Origin: Cepaea nemoralis
Taxonomy: Eukaryota; Mollusca; Gastropoda; Stylommatophora; Helicidae
NCBI GenBank assembly: GCA_014155875.1
Contig: JACEFZ010027953.1
Coordinates: forward strand, 1 to 64,000
DNA length: 64,000 nucleotides
Direction of reading: 5' to 3'
The notes under the pieces were generated by a model, which was not told the DNA's origin, made no database searches, and worked only from the letters and a program-made list of their open reading frames with translations. Below, in pieces: positions 1-10,302 of this stretch. Both the position numbers and the translations under genes were made by a program. How positions within the stretch are numbered: the first letter of the stretch is position 1; the number at the start of each line of letters is the position of its first letter.

Positions 1-743
1 AAGGAAAAGCACAGAAATCCCAGTAGACTCCACTACCATAATATCCTAGCATTGACTTATCCTTTATCTCCCCACTCAATCTCAATCCTGCTGAATATCT
101 TCTCCCGTCATTGTACTTATCCTACCGAGTGCAATGACACCTCACTCGACACAGCCTAAGTCACGCTTCAGCCTAATGCTGCCGACACTCTATACTACGG
201 TTACAAACGCAAGTTCACTATGCTCGAGTTCTAAGCTAAATCACTACTACCTTATTTAACCTATTCCAGTCCTAGAATTAAACCACCAAGTCACATCAAG
301 GACAAATGCCTGTCGTCTTTAAACGACACTAGACATCGTGATGTGTATTTCTTATACGGCACTGAAATAAACCACTCCAGTCGCGGTGTCAAGCCAACCT
401 GTATACTGAATTTAAAACTTGATTCTCATACAGCATTGAATTTCGCCTGTAGGACGTCATGGGGTTTTCCTCTCCACCAAGTCACCCCTGCTCCATTCTC
501 GTCTTTTGATCCTCGTACAAAAACATCCCGACACGTCTCCTTTGATATAAACGATCTTTCTGGACATCGATGATTATCCTTTGATCTCGACTAGTTTCCC
601 TGGATCACGGGAATAACTTTCCCGTATTCAAAGAGTTGTATTTGATCGTGGACCTGTTCTCCGTATTCAAAGAGTTGTAGCGTGTTTAGATTGTATGTGA
701 TGCTGATCCTAGACTAAACTATCCTGTCTCACATTCACGATAG
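1..743. other. No gene seen; short direct repeat
   Basis: I see no convincing coding region, RNA gene or mobile-element end here. The only structure noted is a 19-base direct repeat beginning CCGTATTCAAAG at 622-640 and 661-679. The 5' part of the LINE that follows may extend into this stretch, but no coding similarity is visible before about 744. Confidence 0.5.
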
Positions 744-1475
744 ACTACACCACATATCTCCACACCCATACATCGCACACACAATCAGCTACTCCAAATT
801 GCCGGCTTCAAATGTTTCTACAACAGACGACATCTGGGAATGACGATTCTCGTTCGCGACAGCATGGTGGCGTCAGAGCTAGACATGTCCAGTTGGGACA
901 GTGACGATATACAAATACAGGCGTTGAGAGTTCATTCCAGTATACCATTCGTGTTGGTTAATGTTTATGCCCGCAATGCCAGTGTGGACGCCCAGAAGTG
1001 GCAGTGCTTAAGTGGCATATTAGGCCACGAGAGAAATGTTATTTTCTGTGGTGACTTCAACGCTAAAGGCAGATCATGGGGAAACACTTCCCCCAATACA
1101 CAGGGGGAGGAACTCGAGACTGCACTGGAAACCATCGACCTGGTTTGTATCAACAGTGGCTGTGTCACCAGGACAGCAAGCCGTCCGGGCGATGAGGACA
1201 GTGCTATTGATCTGGCGCTAGTTTCACCTTCACTCACTACAGTGTGTAGATGGGGTGTCCTAGGACACCATGGCAGCGACCACCACCCTTGCAGCATACT
1301 GGTGGAGGAAGGCAGAACCAGGCAGCACAAGCTAAAGGTAAAGACGTTCCAGTATGACAGTACAGGGCAAGATGTGGTGAGTAAAATAAGACGTGACAAG
1401 CGCAGAACGTTTCAGGGCAGGAAAAAAAGCTGGGAGCAGCCACCGTGGTGGAGTTTCGAGGTGGAGAAGGCTTAG
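744..1475 (+). pseudogene. LINE endonuclease domain (APE-like), 5' incomplete
   Basis: This encodes part of an apurinic/apyrimidinic-type endonuclease, which nicks the target DNA to prime reverse transcription. The visible motifs are GDFNAK near 1050, the segment SAIDLALVS near 1200, and GSDHHP near 1275, which carries the catalytic Asp-His pair. The frame is open from 744, after a TAG at 741. It includes about 30 codons upstream of the first ATG (840) that look like family sequence (QIAGFKCFYNRRHLGMTIL), so the ATG at 840 is not the real start. The N-terminal catalytic Glu motif lies upstream and cannot be read. The frame ends at a TAG at 1473-1475, beyond which the same frame continues into the linker, so this stop is a lesion. 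Confidence 0.85.
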
Positions 1476-3223
1476 GTGGATAAGCGTAGTGCTGTAAGGA
1501 GATGGCAAAATGCCAAGAAGAACAGAGCTGGTCATCCTAGTCCCTGCTTGCACTTAGAAAGAGAGATGCACACAAAAGTAAGCTACTTAAAAAAACTGGT
1601 CAAGGTTGTTAAAAGCGAAAAATGGGCAGAGGTGTGTCAAAGAGTAAGCACAGACAAGTCACTGAAATTGTTCTGGCGACTACATAAAAGCATGAGTGGT
1701 GTAGTCAAGAATAAGAGCATTTCTGACTTCCAAGGTGCTGACCTCATCTGGCAGAGGACTGACGAGGACAAGGGCAAAGCCCTCTTTGAACGCTACCTTG
1801 AGCAGAGCAACCAGACAGACATGGGAGGCCGAAATCTGGCCAAGGAGGTCACCTCAGACAGATGCAAGGCCCAGAACACTTCGGATGAAGACACAGTGAC
1901 AGTGAAAGAAATCAAGGCTGTGCTTCGACGATAAAAAAACAGTGCTCCAGGTCCTGATGGCATAAGATACGACGACATAAATAGGTGTACCGACAATGAG
2001 CTAGAGAAACTAGCAGACATGTACAACAACAGTATAGGGAGTGCTAGCATCAAGGAGGAATGGTTACACAGCTATCTGATTCCCTTGACGAAGCCTGACA
2101 AAGACCACACAAAAAAAATAATCAGGGATTTCGAATTATAACCATGCAGAATACAATAGGCAAGTTGCCGGAGAAAGTAATTGCCAGGAAAATATCAAGC
2201 CAACTAGAGAGGCAAGGTGTTTTCCCACCCACCCTGGGTGGGTACCGTCCAAAAAAAGAAACCTGGACCAATGCAGCAGTCTTTGCCCATGATGTCTATG
2301 AAGGTTTCCACCCAGGCACTGAAACCGTTGCTGCAGCGATTGATCTTGAGGACGCATACAACAGAGTACTATTGGATTTTTTAATGTTTCAGCTTCTTGA
2401 ACTAAACGTAAGTCCATTCCTCCTTAGTTGGATCGCTGCAGCCCTCTTCCAACGGAAAGAAGTTTTTAGATGTGGCAGTTGGACTTCGGAACCAACAACA
2501 ATACATCCTGGCCTACCACAGGGATCACCATTATCTCCGGTACTGTTCAACGCCTACACAGTGAGAATCACCAGTGAGCAGATCACTGGACCTGGCAGGA
2601 CATTGTCATATGCCGATGATGTTTTAGTGTATCGTCAGGGTAAGGATAGAGAGGAGGTTGCTGTGGAACTACAAACCGAACTCAATCGCATAAGTACTTG
2701 GTGTGATGAAGCTGGGGCAATGGTCAACCCAACAAAGGCAACAGTTACTTGGTTCTCGTTGAATAATCATATTGTCAACACTCCAACACCAACTGTAATG
2801 CTGTGTTCAGAGACGGTGGAAAGAACGCAGGCAATGAATTACCTGGGGATATGGTTTGATCGAAGCCTTGCTTATAATGTGCACATAGACCAGGTGATAA
2901 CAAAGGCCAAGCGGGGTTTGGCAGCGATGCTGGTGATGGCAGCAGCAAACTGTGAGCAGCGCCATCTATGTCTTCTGTACGAGGGGCTGGTCATGTCTGT
3001 TTTGGAGTATGCAATGGCAATCCTGACTCTCAGCCATAAGCAGATAGAAAGGATGGAAAGGATACAGAATGAAGCTATGCGCATTATTCTTGGATGTACA
3101 AGAGATACAGAATGCAGGGCGATGCGCTACCTTCTTGATTTTCCAACCATTGAAGAGAGAATACAAGGTTGCAGGGCACGCGCCTACCTCAGAATCCACT
3201 GCATAGTGAAATTAGGAAGGTGA
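1476..3223 (+). pseudogene. LINE linker and reverse transcriptase
   Basis: Continuation of the LINE polyprotein. 1476-1934 is the linker, in frame with the endonuclease. After the TAA at 1932-1934 the same frame resumes with the RT finger motif SAPGPDGI near 1940 and runs to about 2110. A run of eight A residues there shifts the frame into the main RT frame, 2144-3223. That frame shows the palm motif AAIDLEDAYNRV, the GLPQGSPLSPVLF turn and the catalytic LSYADDVLVY, so both active-site aspartates are intact. The thumb follows (NYLGIWFDRSL). The frame ends at 3223, overlapping the RNase H frame, so a further frameshift lies between 3169 and 3223. Confidence 0.88.
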
Positions 3224-4107
3224 AGGGCAGCAGGTTAAAAAGAGGAAGATCGTGGATGGGTCAAGCCGAAGACATTCTTCAACAGGTGTGTTCACTTGAG
3301 GACTTAGAACCTGGCGAGGAGTGGGTGCAAGTGCCAACAGACTTCTGCACATCCTTTTCAGTTTGCATCCAACTAGATAGAAAATGCAGACAAGAAAATC
3401 CGGCTGCTGTTGAGGCTGAAGTACAAGCGTTGATTTTCGAGAATTCGCTAGACGGGGACGCGGTCATCTACACAGATGGGTCGGTCGTCCGACATGTGAG
3501 AAGCTCATGGGCCTTTACAGCTCGGGCCGGAGGGAGAATGGTGAAGGAGGACTCTGGTGCTTTCACTGAAACCACAAGTAGCCTGACCATGGAAGTCATG
3601 GCAGTAAGTAAAGCAATAACATGGCTCGAGACACAGACATTCACTAGGGCTTGTTTCCTCAGCGACTCAATGAACATGATCAAGAGGATAGAGGAGGGAT
3701 CGATCCGAAGAGAATGGTTGCTGCCTCTGGAGCGGTCTCGACTGGCAAAGATTAGTTTCATCTTCGTGCCAGGGCATGCGGGAGTACAAGGAAATGAGCG
3801 GGCTGACAAGCTCGCAGGTGAGGCTACTGTGGAGGGCGGACGCGCCATGGACCAGGCCGACATCCTGAATGCTCTACGAGAAGTAAGACTTTTGCGAGAA
3901 CCAAGTGATGACTGTGAATCTACAACAATGGCCAGACTGCGAGAGCAGCAAATTAAAAGAGGGGTGGCCAAACAAGAACACTACGCAGGAAGCCAAAGAA
4001 GATTGATAAACCAACACAGAACTGGCGTCGTTAGCCACTACACGTTGCAGGATTTGCTGAGGAGGGGATCCGAGCACTTATGGACTGAATGGTTCGATGT
4101 GCAATGA
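3169..4107 (+). pseudogene. LINE RT C-terminus plus RNase H domain
   Basis: This frame carries the RT C-terminal linker and an RNase H type I domain, which removes the RNA template after first-strand synthesis. The four acidic positions can be seen: Asp in AVIYTDGSVV (near 3470), Glu in SLTMEVMAV (near 3590), Asp in FLSDSMNMI (near 3665), and the C-terminal HAGVQGNERADKLAGE box (near 3780) with its His and Asp. The domain therefore looks intact although upstream frames are broken. The frame ends at TGA 4105-4107, 13 bases before the CTAA tail, which gives an unusually short 3' untranslated region. Confidence 0.87.
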
Positions 4108-4120
4108 GGATGATCTGTCG

Positions 4121-4143
4121 ACTAACTAACTAACTAACTAACT
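4121..4143 (+). repeat. (CTAA)n tail of LINE copy 1
   Basis: About six CTAA units directly follow CTGTCGA just after the LINE stop codon. They mark the 3' end of the element. The same GTCGACTAA-like transition recurs at the ends of SINE-like insertions in this window (10858-10890, 33181 onward on the minus strand). Confidence 0.8.
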
Positions 4144-4199
4144 TAGATTGACGATCTCTGGTCTTTGATCTTTTCAGGTCGACAACCTCCAGTCACCGC

Positions 4200-6318
4200 G
4201 TGACAGCCTGGTCCATCACTTGTCCGCCCTCCACAGTAGCCTTACCTGCGAACTTGTCACCCCGCTCATTTCCTTGTACCCCTACATGCCCTGGAACGAA
4301 GATAAAACTAATCTTTGCCAGCCGAGACCGGTCCAGAGACAGCAACCACTATCTTCGGATCCACCCCGTCTCTGTTCTCTTGAGTATGCTCATTGAGTAG
4401 CTAAGGAAACATGCCTTAGTGAATGTCTGTGTCTCAAGCCATGATATTGCTTTACTTACTGCCATGACATCCATAGTCAGGCTACTTGTGGTTTCAGTGA
4501 AAGCACCAAAGTCCTCCTTACAATTCTTCCTCCGGCCTGAGCCGTAAAGGCCCATGAGCTTCTCACATGTCGGACGACCGACCCACCTGTGTAAATAACA
4601 GCATCATCGTCTAACGAATTCTCGAAGATCAAAGCTTGTACTTCCGCCTCCACAGCAGCCGGATTTTCTTGTCTAAAATGTCTGTCTAGTTGGATGCAAA
4701 CTGAAAAGGACGTACATAAATCTGTTGGCACTTGTACCCACTCCTCGCCAGGTTCTAAGTCCTCAAGTGAAAACACCTGTTGAAGAATGTCTTTGGCTTG
4801 ACCCATCCACGACCTTCCTCTTTTTAACCTGCTGCCATTCACCTTCATAATTTCACTATGCAGTGAATGTTGTGTATTTGCGTTAACTTCGAGGTAGGCA
4901 CGTGCTCAGCAAAATTGTATTCTGTCTTCAATGGTTGGAAAATCAATAAGGTAGCGCATCTCACTGCATGCTGTATCTCTTGTACATCCAAGAATAATGC
5001 GCATAGCTTCTTTCTATATCCTTTCCATCCTTTCTATCTGCTTACGACTGAGGGTCAGGATCGCGATCGCATACTCAAAAACAGACATGACCAGCCCCTC
5101 GTATAGAAGACATAGATGACGCTGCTCACAGTTTGCTGCCGCCATCACCCGCACCGCAGCCAAACCCCCGCTTGGCCTTTGTTATGACATGATCTATGTG
5201 CTCATTATAAGCAAGGCTTCGATCAAAACGTATCCCCATGTTCCAGTGTGTTATTTCCACCGTCTCTGAACACAGATTTACAGTTGGTATTGGAGTGTTG
5301 ACAATATGATTATTCAAAGAGAACCATGTCACTGTTGCCTTTGTTAGGTTGACCATTGCCCTAGCTTCAACACACTAAGTACTTATGTGATTGTTTTCAG
5401 TTTGTAGTTCCACAGCAACCTGATCTCTATCCTTACTCTGGCGATACACTAAAACATCGTCGGCATCTGACAGTGTCCGCCCTGGTCCAGTGATCGGCTC
5501 ACTATTGATTCTCACTGCGTAGGCGTTGAACAGCAACGGAGATAATGGTGATCCCTGTGGTAGGCCAGGACATATTGTTGTTGGTTCATCTAGAAACTAC
5601 TTTCCGTTGGAAGAGGACTGCATCGATCCAACTAAGGAGGAAAGGTCTTATCTTGAGTTCAAGAAGGTGAAACATTAAGAAATCCAGTGGTACTCTGTTG
5701 TATGCGTCCTCAAGATCAATCGCTGCAGCAAAGGTTTCAACGCCTGAGTGGAAACCTACATAGACGTCATGGGCAAAAACTGCTGCATTGGTCCAGCTTT
5801 TTGAATTGTACCCTCCCAGGGTACATGGGATTACACCTTGCCTCTCTAGCTGGCTTGATATTTATCTGGCAATTAACTTCTCCAGCAGCTTGCCGATTGT
5901 ATTCTGCATGGTTATTTCTCGATATTTCTGCATTTTTATGTGGTCTTTGCCAGGCTTCGGCAATGGAATCAGATAGCTGAGTAACCACTCCTCCTTGATG
6001 CTAGCACTCCCTATAGCTGTTATTGTACATGTCTGCTAGTTGCTCTAGCTTGTTGTCGGTACACATATTGATATCGTCATATCTATGCCATCTGGCCCAG
6101 GAGCACTGCTTTTTTTTATCGTCGAAGCACAGCCTTGATTTCTTTCACTGTCACTGTGTCTTCATCAAATGTGATCTGGGCCTTGCACCTGTCTGAGGTG
6201 ACTTCCTTGGCAAGATTTTGACCTCTTATGTCTATCTGGTTGCTCTGCTCTAGATATCGTTCGAAGAGGGCTTTGCCTTTGTTCTCGTCAATCCTCTGCC
6301 AGATTGAGGTCAGCATCT
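4200..6318 (-). mobile_element. I-type LINE, copy 2 (inverted, decayed)
   Basis: Read on the minus strand, this is a second copy of the LINE at 744-4143. It corresponds to roughly 1733-3855 of copy 1, so both its 5' end (endonuclease, most of the linker) and its 3' end (last 290 bp with the tail) are missing. Divergence is of the order of 7-10 percent by eye. Active-site residues are lost. The RT box reads SDADD instead of SYADD (near 5470). In RNase H, TDGS has become TGGS, MEVMAV has become MDVMAV and LSDSM has become LSYSM, so three acidic positions are changed. With copy 1 it forms a 2.1-kb inverted repeat with a spacer of about 350 bp. Confidence 0.88.
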
Positions 6319-6656
6319 TGTAAGTAAGACATGCACAGGAGGTTCACGGTTACACTATTCTTTACATGCAGATATTCCGCATGTGCAACAATTTGAGAAT
6401 CGCCGATAACATGAATAAGAACACCAATAGTCGTTGAATGATTCAGAGTTGTCGCCCCTTGAGGACAAACGGCATCAACAAGTGGACGAAATATTCCTGG
6501 GTTAACTGGCCAATCTTGCTCATTAATGCCCTCTTTAGACAACCGCATACTCCGAGCCCCGTTCAAACTGTGTCCAGATTGGGCCAATAGTGCGCAATCG
6601 TAGGTGTTATTTTGGGCTGAGACGAGAAAATCCAGAGAGAACGGGTATGTTTTCTA
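6318..6656 (-). CDS. Unrecognised open frame, about 112 codons
   Basis: On the minus strand a frame is open from about 6650 to the LINE junction at 6318, beginning KTYPFSLDFLVSAQNNTYD and ending SVTVNLLCMSYLQ. It has no simple repeats and a balanced composition, unlike the low-complexity frames elsewhere. Upstream on the minus strand, TTTGCTTAG precedes it and could be a 3' splice acceptor, so it could be an internal exon. It is cut by the 5' end of LINE copy 2, which may have inserted into it. I do not recognise the family. It could equally be part of another mobile element. Confidence 0.3.
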
Positions 6657-6716
6657 AGCAAACACATTCTTGATGTTATGAAACGAGACCTGGGGAGGTT
6701 CTGAAATGAGTCAGTA

Positions 6717-6927
6717 GTAGTCTAGCGGTTAATTAGAGCTGCTGTAGTTAGGAGGATAGCACACAGGCCTGACAGGCGTATGATCATGTTTTCGAACCCC
6801 CATTGCTAACCTGCACAGTTCGCGGCGACTGCACTAGCCAGGCGGCCTTAATTCCTAAGGCTCAAAGACCCCCTGCCATACACCGCAAGGTACTATATTG
6901 GCAGTAAATGACAGTTTTTGGACAGAT
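6717..6927 (+). repeat. tRNA-derived SINE, family B (copy 1)
   Basis: The left part has an A-box-like TAGTCTAGCGG (near 6718) and a B-box-like TTTCGAACC (near 6794), as in a RNA polymerase III promoter. The right end, about 6850-6925, contains GGCTCAAAGACCCC and ends GGTACTATATTGGCAGTAAA followed by T residues. The same 3' end occurs at 52628-52700, in a different context, which is what makes this a dispersed SINE and not a unique sequence. Confidence 0.6.
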
Positions 6928-7230
6928 TGACAGATTGAGGAGGGTATATGGATATGCGCGATGAAAACAGCTAAACTGCTAGCCAAAACCTGCCAAAAAC
7001 TAAGCGGTGACATGAAACTTGGCAATGGAGAAATAACATTATCGCTTCTCGTAGCAGGTTCTGTGGCTGAGGTTGTCAACAGAAAATGGTAATAATCGTT
7101 TTTGCCTGAAGCAACGTTTCTGATTGGTTGCTAGAGTATGGTGCCGCCAAAATGGGAGGGTCAGTGACAAAGGATGAAATAATATTGGCTCACGGAAGGA
7201 ACTTAAGCAACACGTAAAAAATATAACTAG
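6928..7230. other. No feature recognised
   Basis: Unique-looking intergenic sequence between the SINE and the GACA-rich region. I see no coding region or repeat. Confidence 0.5.
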
Positions 7231-7493
7231 TTAGAGGTAGAGAAATGTTGTAGCTAGAGGTAAAAAGATAGACGGGTTGTCTAAACGAGGGAGCAGACTG
7301 ATCGATAAAATAAGCGAAGGATGGACAGACAGAAAGAAAAAGATACAGACAGACAAACAGACATTAGAACAAAAGACAGATATACGAAAGACAGCCAAAA
7401 AGAGCGACAGACAGTCAGAAATACAGACAGACAGATAGACTGACAGGTAGGCTGAGAGATGGATAGGTAGAGATATGGATAGGTAGACGAACG

Positions 7494-7571
<78 letters not shown>

Positions 7572-7667
7572 TAGACAGTCGGGAACGGGAACGGAAGCTT
7601 ATATGACTACTTATATGAATTAAATGATATGCTCCCAACCAGGGTCTGGGCGAAGCCGGGTTGGGTC

Positions 7668-7698
<31 letters not shown>

Positions 7699-7739
7699 TC
7701 CCCGCCAGGGTCTGGGCGAAGCCGGGCCGGGTCAGCTAG
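7231..7739 (+). mobile_element. Helitron-like element end with GACA microsatellite
   Basis: Degenerate, then perfect, GACA repeats (perfect run about 7493-7570) are followed by a module starting CGGGAACGGGAAC and ending GGGCGAAGCCGGGTTGGGTC, a second GACA run (7670-7698), and a final GGGCGAAGCCGGGCCGGGTC plus AGCTAG at 7736-7739. A GC-rich hairpin (GGC-GAA-GCC core) a few bases before CTAG matches the CTRR 3' terminus of Helitrons. The same modules recur at 22170-22615. The 5' end could not be located here. Confidence 0.65.
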
Positions 7740-7744
7740 CTGCA

Positions 7745-8430
7745 TATACAAATGTTACCTTTCTGTGTTAATATATGGCCAACGTGGCGTTTGTGTACCA
7801 TGCTTCAGTGTTATCACAACAAGAATGTGAATTTATTCAAAGCGGGCGGTTAACAATTATTTGGAAGAAATGAAATCGGAGATCAGGTCAGACAATTTTC
7901 ACATGATCCTGTTCTCAAACTGTCGCTATGAAATGACTCGTGTTGCATATACGGCGCTAGCCTTATAATTTGTATACCAATGGATTGATTTCAATAACAG
8001 GCCGTCCATCTTTACTTTCCATGATATGTTGGTGATCGGCTGGGTCCACCTGAGAGACGATATCACAATTTTTTTTTTTTTAAATTTACATATATTTGAG
8101 GATTGGAACAAATCATCAACGGGCCGGCAGGCAACGGTATCAGCACTAGGCCATTTGGTCCCCCTATCGGGTTCCGAGCAACGATATCAGCCACTAGGCC
8201 ATGTGGTCCCCCTATCGGGTTCCGAGCAATGGTATCAGCCACAGAGCCGCCTCGTATCTCTAACGGAATCCCCCCCCCCCTCCCATGTGGGGGGGGGAAT
8301 TTTAGGGTGTCCATGGGTTGGCGGGATTAAGACCACAGATTGGTAGACACAAACTGGCTTCAAGACCACACAGAACGCGATCGTTCCCCTTTCTTTACTT
8401 AAGCTGATAGGCGATAGGCATAGATAGATA
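7745..8430. repeat. Paralogous block, copy A, part 1
   Basis: This stretch (starting ACAAATGTTACCTTTC) aligns by eye over its whole length with 29305-29985, including a C-run/G-run pair near 8270-8300 (matched at 29829-29875) and the closing GCGATAGG. No coding region is seen. It is the left part of a block of several kilobases whose other copy is at 29.3-34.1 kb. Confidence 0.85.
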
Positions 8431-8993
8431 TGGAAGCACTATACTCGAGTTTCGCCCTCATTTGAGCTCGTCAGTAGTGCATATCCCTGACCGGATCCGG
8501 AAACAGTCCCGGATCACGCGTGTGAAGCAGGTGTGTAACCACGCGGCACACACTGGACACACCAAATTATAACAACAGAACATCACAACGCTACCCATCG
8601 TAGGCTATGCTCAAGGAGGCCTGGTGTTCCTTGCCAGTGAGAAGTCCTGATCGTTCGGGTCCCATCGATTGACGGACGTCGGTCGCGGCGATTGGGCAAT
8701 CTTGAGCATAGCCTACGATGGGTAGCGTTGTGATGTTCTGTTGTGATAATTTGGTGTGTCCAGTGTGTGCCGCGTGGTTACACACCTGCTTCACACGCGT
8801 GATCCGGGACTGTTTCCGGATCCGGTCAGGGATATGCACTACTGACGAGCTCAAATGAGGGCGAAACTCGAGTATAGTACTTCCATATTGACGTGGATAG
8901 GCCTTAGGTTCATACCAGAATGCGATCGGCGTTGCCAGTAGTGGGTTGTGCTCAATATTTAAATTTCAAATCCCGAAACAACCACATAATCTA
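8431..8993. mobile_element. Foldback-like element, copy 1
   Basis: Two near-perfect inverted arms of about 185 bp (8431-8615 and 8701-8885) surround an 85-bp loop. The right side extends a further 108 bp to an end reading AACCACATAATC, while the left arm lacks that outer part. TAGATAGATA occurs at both edges (8421-8430 and 8994-9003), and the paralogous block at about 29968 has the uninterrupted site, so this is an insertion with a target duplication of 8-10 bp. No coding capacity is seen, so it is probably a non-autonomous DNA transposon of unknown superfamily. Confidence 0.8.
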
Positions 8994-8999
8994 TAGATA

Positions 9000-9960
9000 G
9001 ATATGCTAGGGCATTGGCATTGTAGTCTACTATTGGCTATGTCCTGATGCTGTAAGATTTCATAGTGTACAACATGCACACGTGATCTCCTGTTACAAAC
9101 CTTTACCGGTTAAAGTTAGGCGTCCATCCTCTCTACTATCGAGATTGAGATTTGTAGAGAGGAGGGGAGGGGACGCGTGATATCATTAGGCACACATTGT
9201 TTTGGAAGAAAACATTGCCAGCCGTGTCCTCAGTACAGAGTTCGTCGTTACCGAGAGGTTTAAACCGCTCGCACTTAAACTTTCTCAGGTGACCGGGGGA
9301 ATGTGTTCGCTTCATCTGCCTTCACCGTTGTGTACTGTTTTAGTATGGATTTTGAAGAACTCTCCGATTCGTATTTCTTTTGGTCAACTTTATTCTTTGC
9401 ATTATCCACAGAAACCACACTTCGACTGCGAGTGTGTCATCAGCGTGTCTGCTTTTGTCGGTGATTCAAATGCAAACACAAGTATATTCCATATAACATC
9501 TCAGTGCGATTTTTTTTTTGGTCGTTCTTTTTAATCCAGTTGATAGGTTTGCATTACTGGGTAAGATTTCCATCTGGCTAACGGCTATCTTTCCCATGGC
9601 GATTCTTGTTCGAATCTCTACACGGTATATCCCGTCATATAATCTGACTGTACCAAGATAGCTGCTTTAGCCATCCGCCTGTTTAAGATGTAGTGGACTT
9701 TCTTGGATGTTCAAGTAAATTATTTTCTTCATGCTGGAGACGACCATTGTGGTTCTTACAATTTGATTCTAACTCTAGTAACTCAAACTTAATTGTTAAG
9801 TTAAGACACGACCTCATTATACTAGGGACATTCGAACTGACACCGCCAGCTGTTCAAAATCCACCGAAGAGTCCCCGCCAGGCTTTTCGACTGTACTTTG
9901 AATTTCGTCAAGATCCTCTACTCATTCCCTTTGAGCCATTCCTTCCAGACATGGATACTC
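9000..9960. repeat. Paralogous block, copy A, part 2
   Basis: Matches 30870-32700 of copy B, except that about 0.9 kb of rRNA-fragment material in B (31045-31566 and about 31665-32065) is absent here; the two B segments flanking those regions are joined near 9200-9238 and 9335-9350. The open frames in this stretch show no recognisable protein family. Confidence 0.8.
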
Positions 9961-10300
9961 TGTTTAGCAGCACCCTCCATCAGATCCCAGAGAGCCGTCC
10001 CCACATAACATTTACCATGCAGTAGCTCTCTACGAGATTTCAGAGAACCTTCCCCATTGTACATTTACCAAAGTGGCTCTCCATCATATCCCAGAGGACC
10101 CCCCCCCCCCCAAATCAAATTTACCATAAAGTGGCTCTCCGTAAAATTCCAGAGAACCTTCCTCACATCACATTTGCCAGAAAGTGGCTCTCCGCCAACA
10201 GGAACAGCGTCAGCGTTTCCCTCAGCCAGTTCATTGCCTCGTACTTCTGCATGGTCTGGGAGAATATCCATGATATGATCGCAGTCTGCGTCTTGTCAGA
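9960..10300 (-). pseudogene. LINE RNase H remnant with 53-bp-type tandem repeats (locus 1)
   Basis: On the minus strand the frame 10271-10065 contains HAEVRGNELAEGNADAVP followed by GKCDVRKVLWNF, the C-terminal box of a LINE RNase H domain. Downstream on the minus strand (10200 to 9960) the sequence continues as diverged tandem units containing CATTTACCA and AGTGGCTCTCC. The same combination of RNase H end plus tandem units is seen at 28425-28966 and 32690-33076. The remainder of the LINE is missing. Confidence 0.65.
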
Positions 10301-10302
10301 CA

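Larger units (their letters stand above)
744..4143 (+). mobile_element. I-type non-LTR retrotransposon (LINE), copy 1
   Basis: A degenerate LINE with, in order, an APE-type endonuclease, a linker, a reverse transcriptase and a C-terminal RNase H, ending in a CTAA tandem tail at 4121-4143. An RNase H domain after RT is characteristic of the I/R1/LOA group. A tail of short tandem repeats instead of poly(A) is also known in I-type elements. The coding region is broken by an in-frame TAG (1473-1475), a TAA (1932-1934), a frameshift in an A run near 2110-2120 and a frameshift near 3170-3223. The endonuclease N-terminus with its usual catalytic Glu is missing or unreadable, so this copy is dead. 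Confidence 0.9.

Noticed and set aside
343..573. 76-codon frame
   Set aside because: No domain, no supporting signals, ordinary chance length.
1932..1943. Programmed -1 frameshift site (A AAA AAC) in LINE copy 1
   Set aside because: In the reading frame that arrives from upstream the stop TAA comes before the slippery bases, so simple slippage would not avoid it; kept only as a note on the shared stop.
8263..8300. C-run/G-run pair as a structured regulatory element
   Set aside because: Homopolymer pairs of this kind vary in length between copies (compare 29829-29875) and are prone to sequencing error.
8591..8854. Frame of 87 codons also present at 50699-50941
   Set aside because: Falls in the inverted arms and loop of the foldback element; no protein family.
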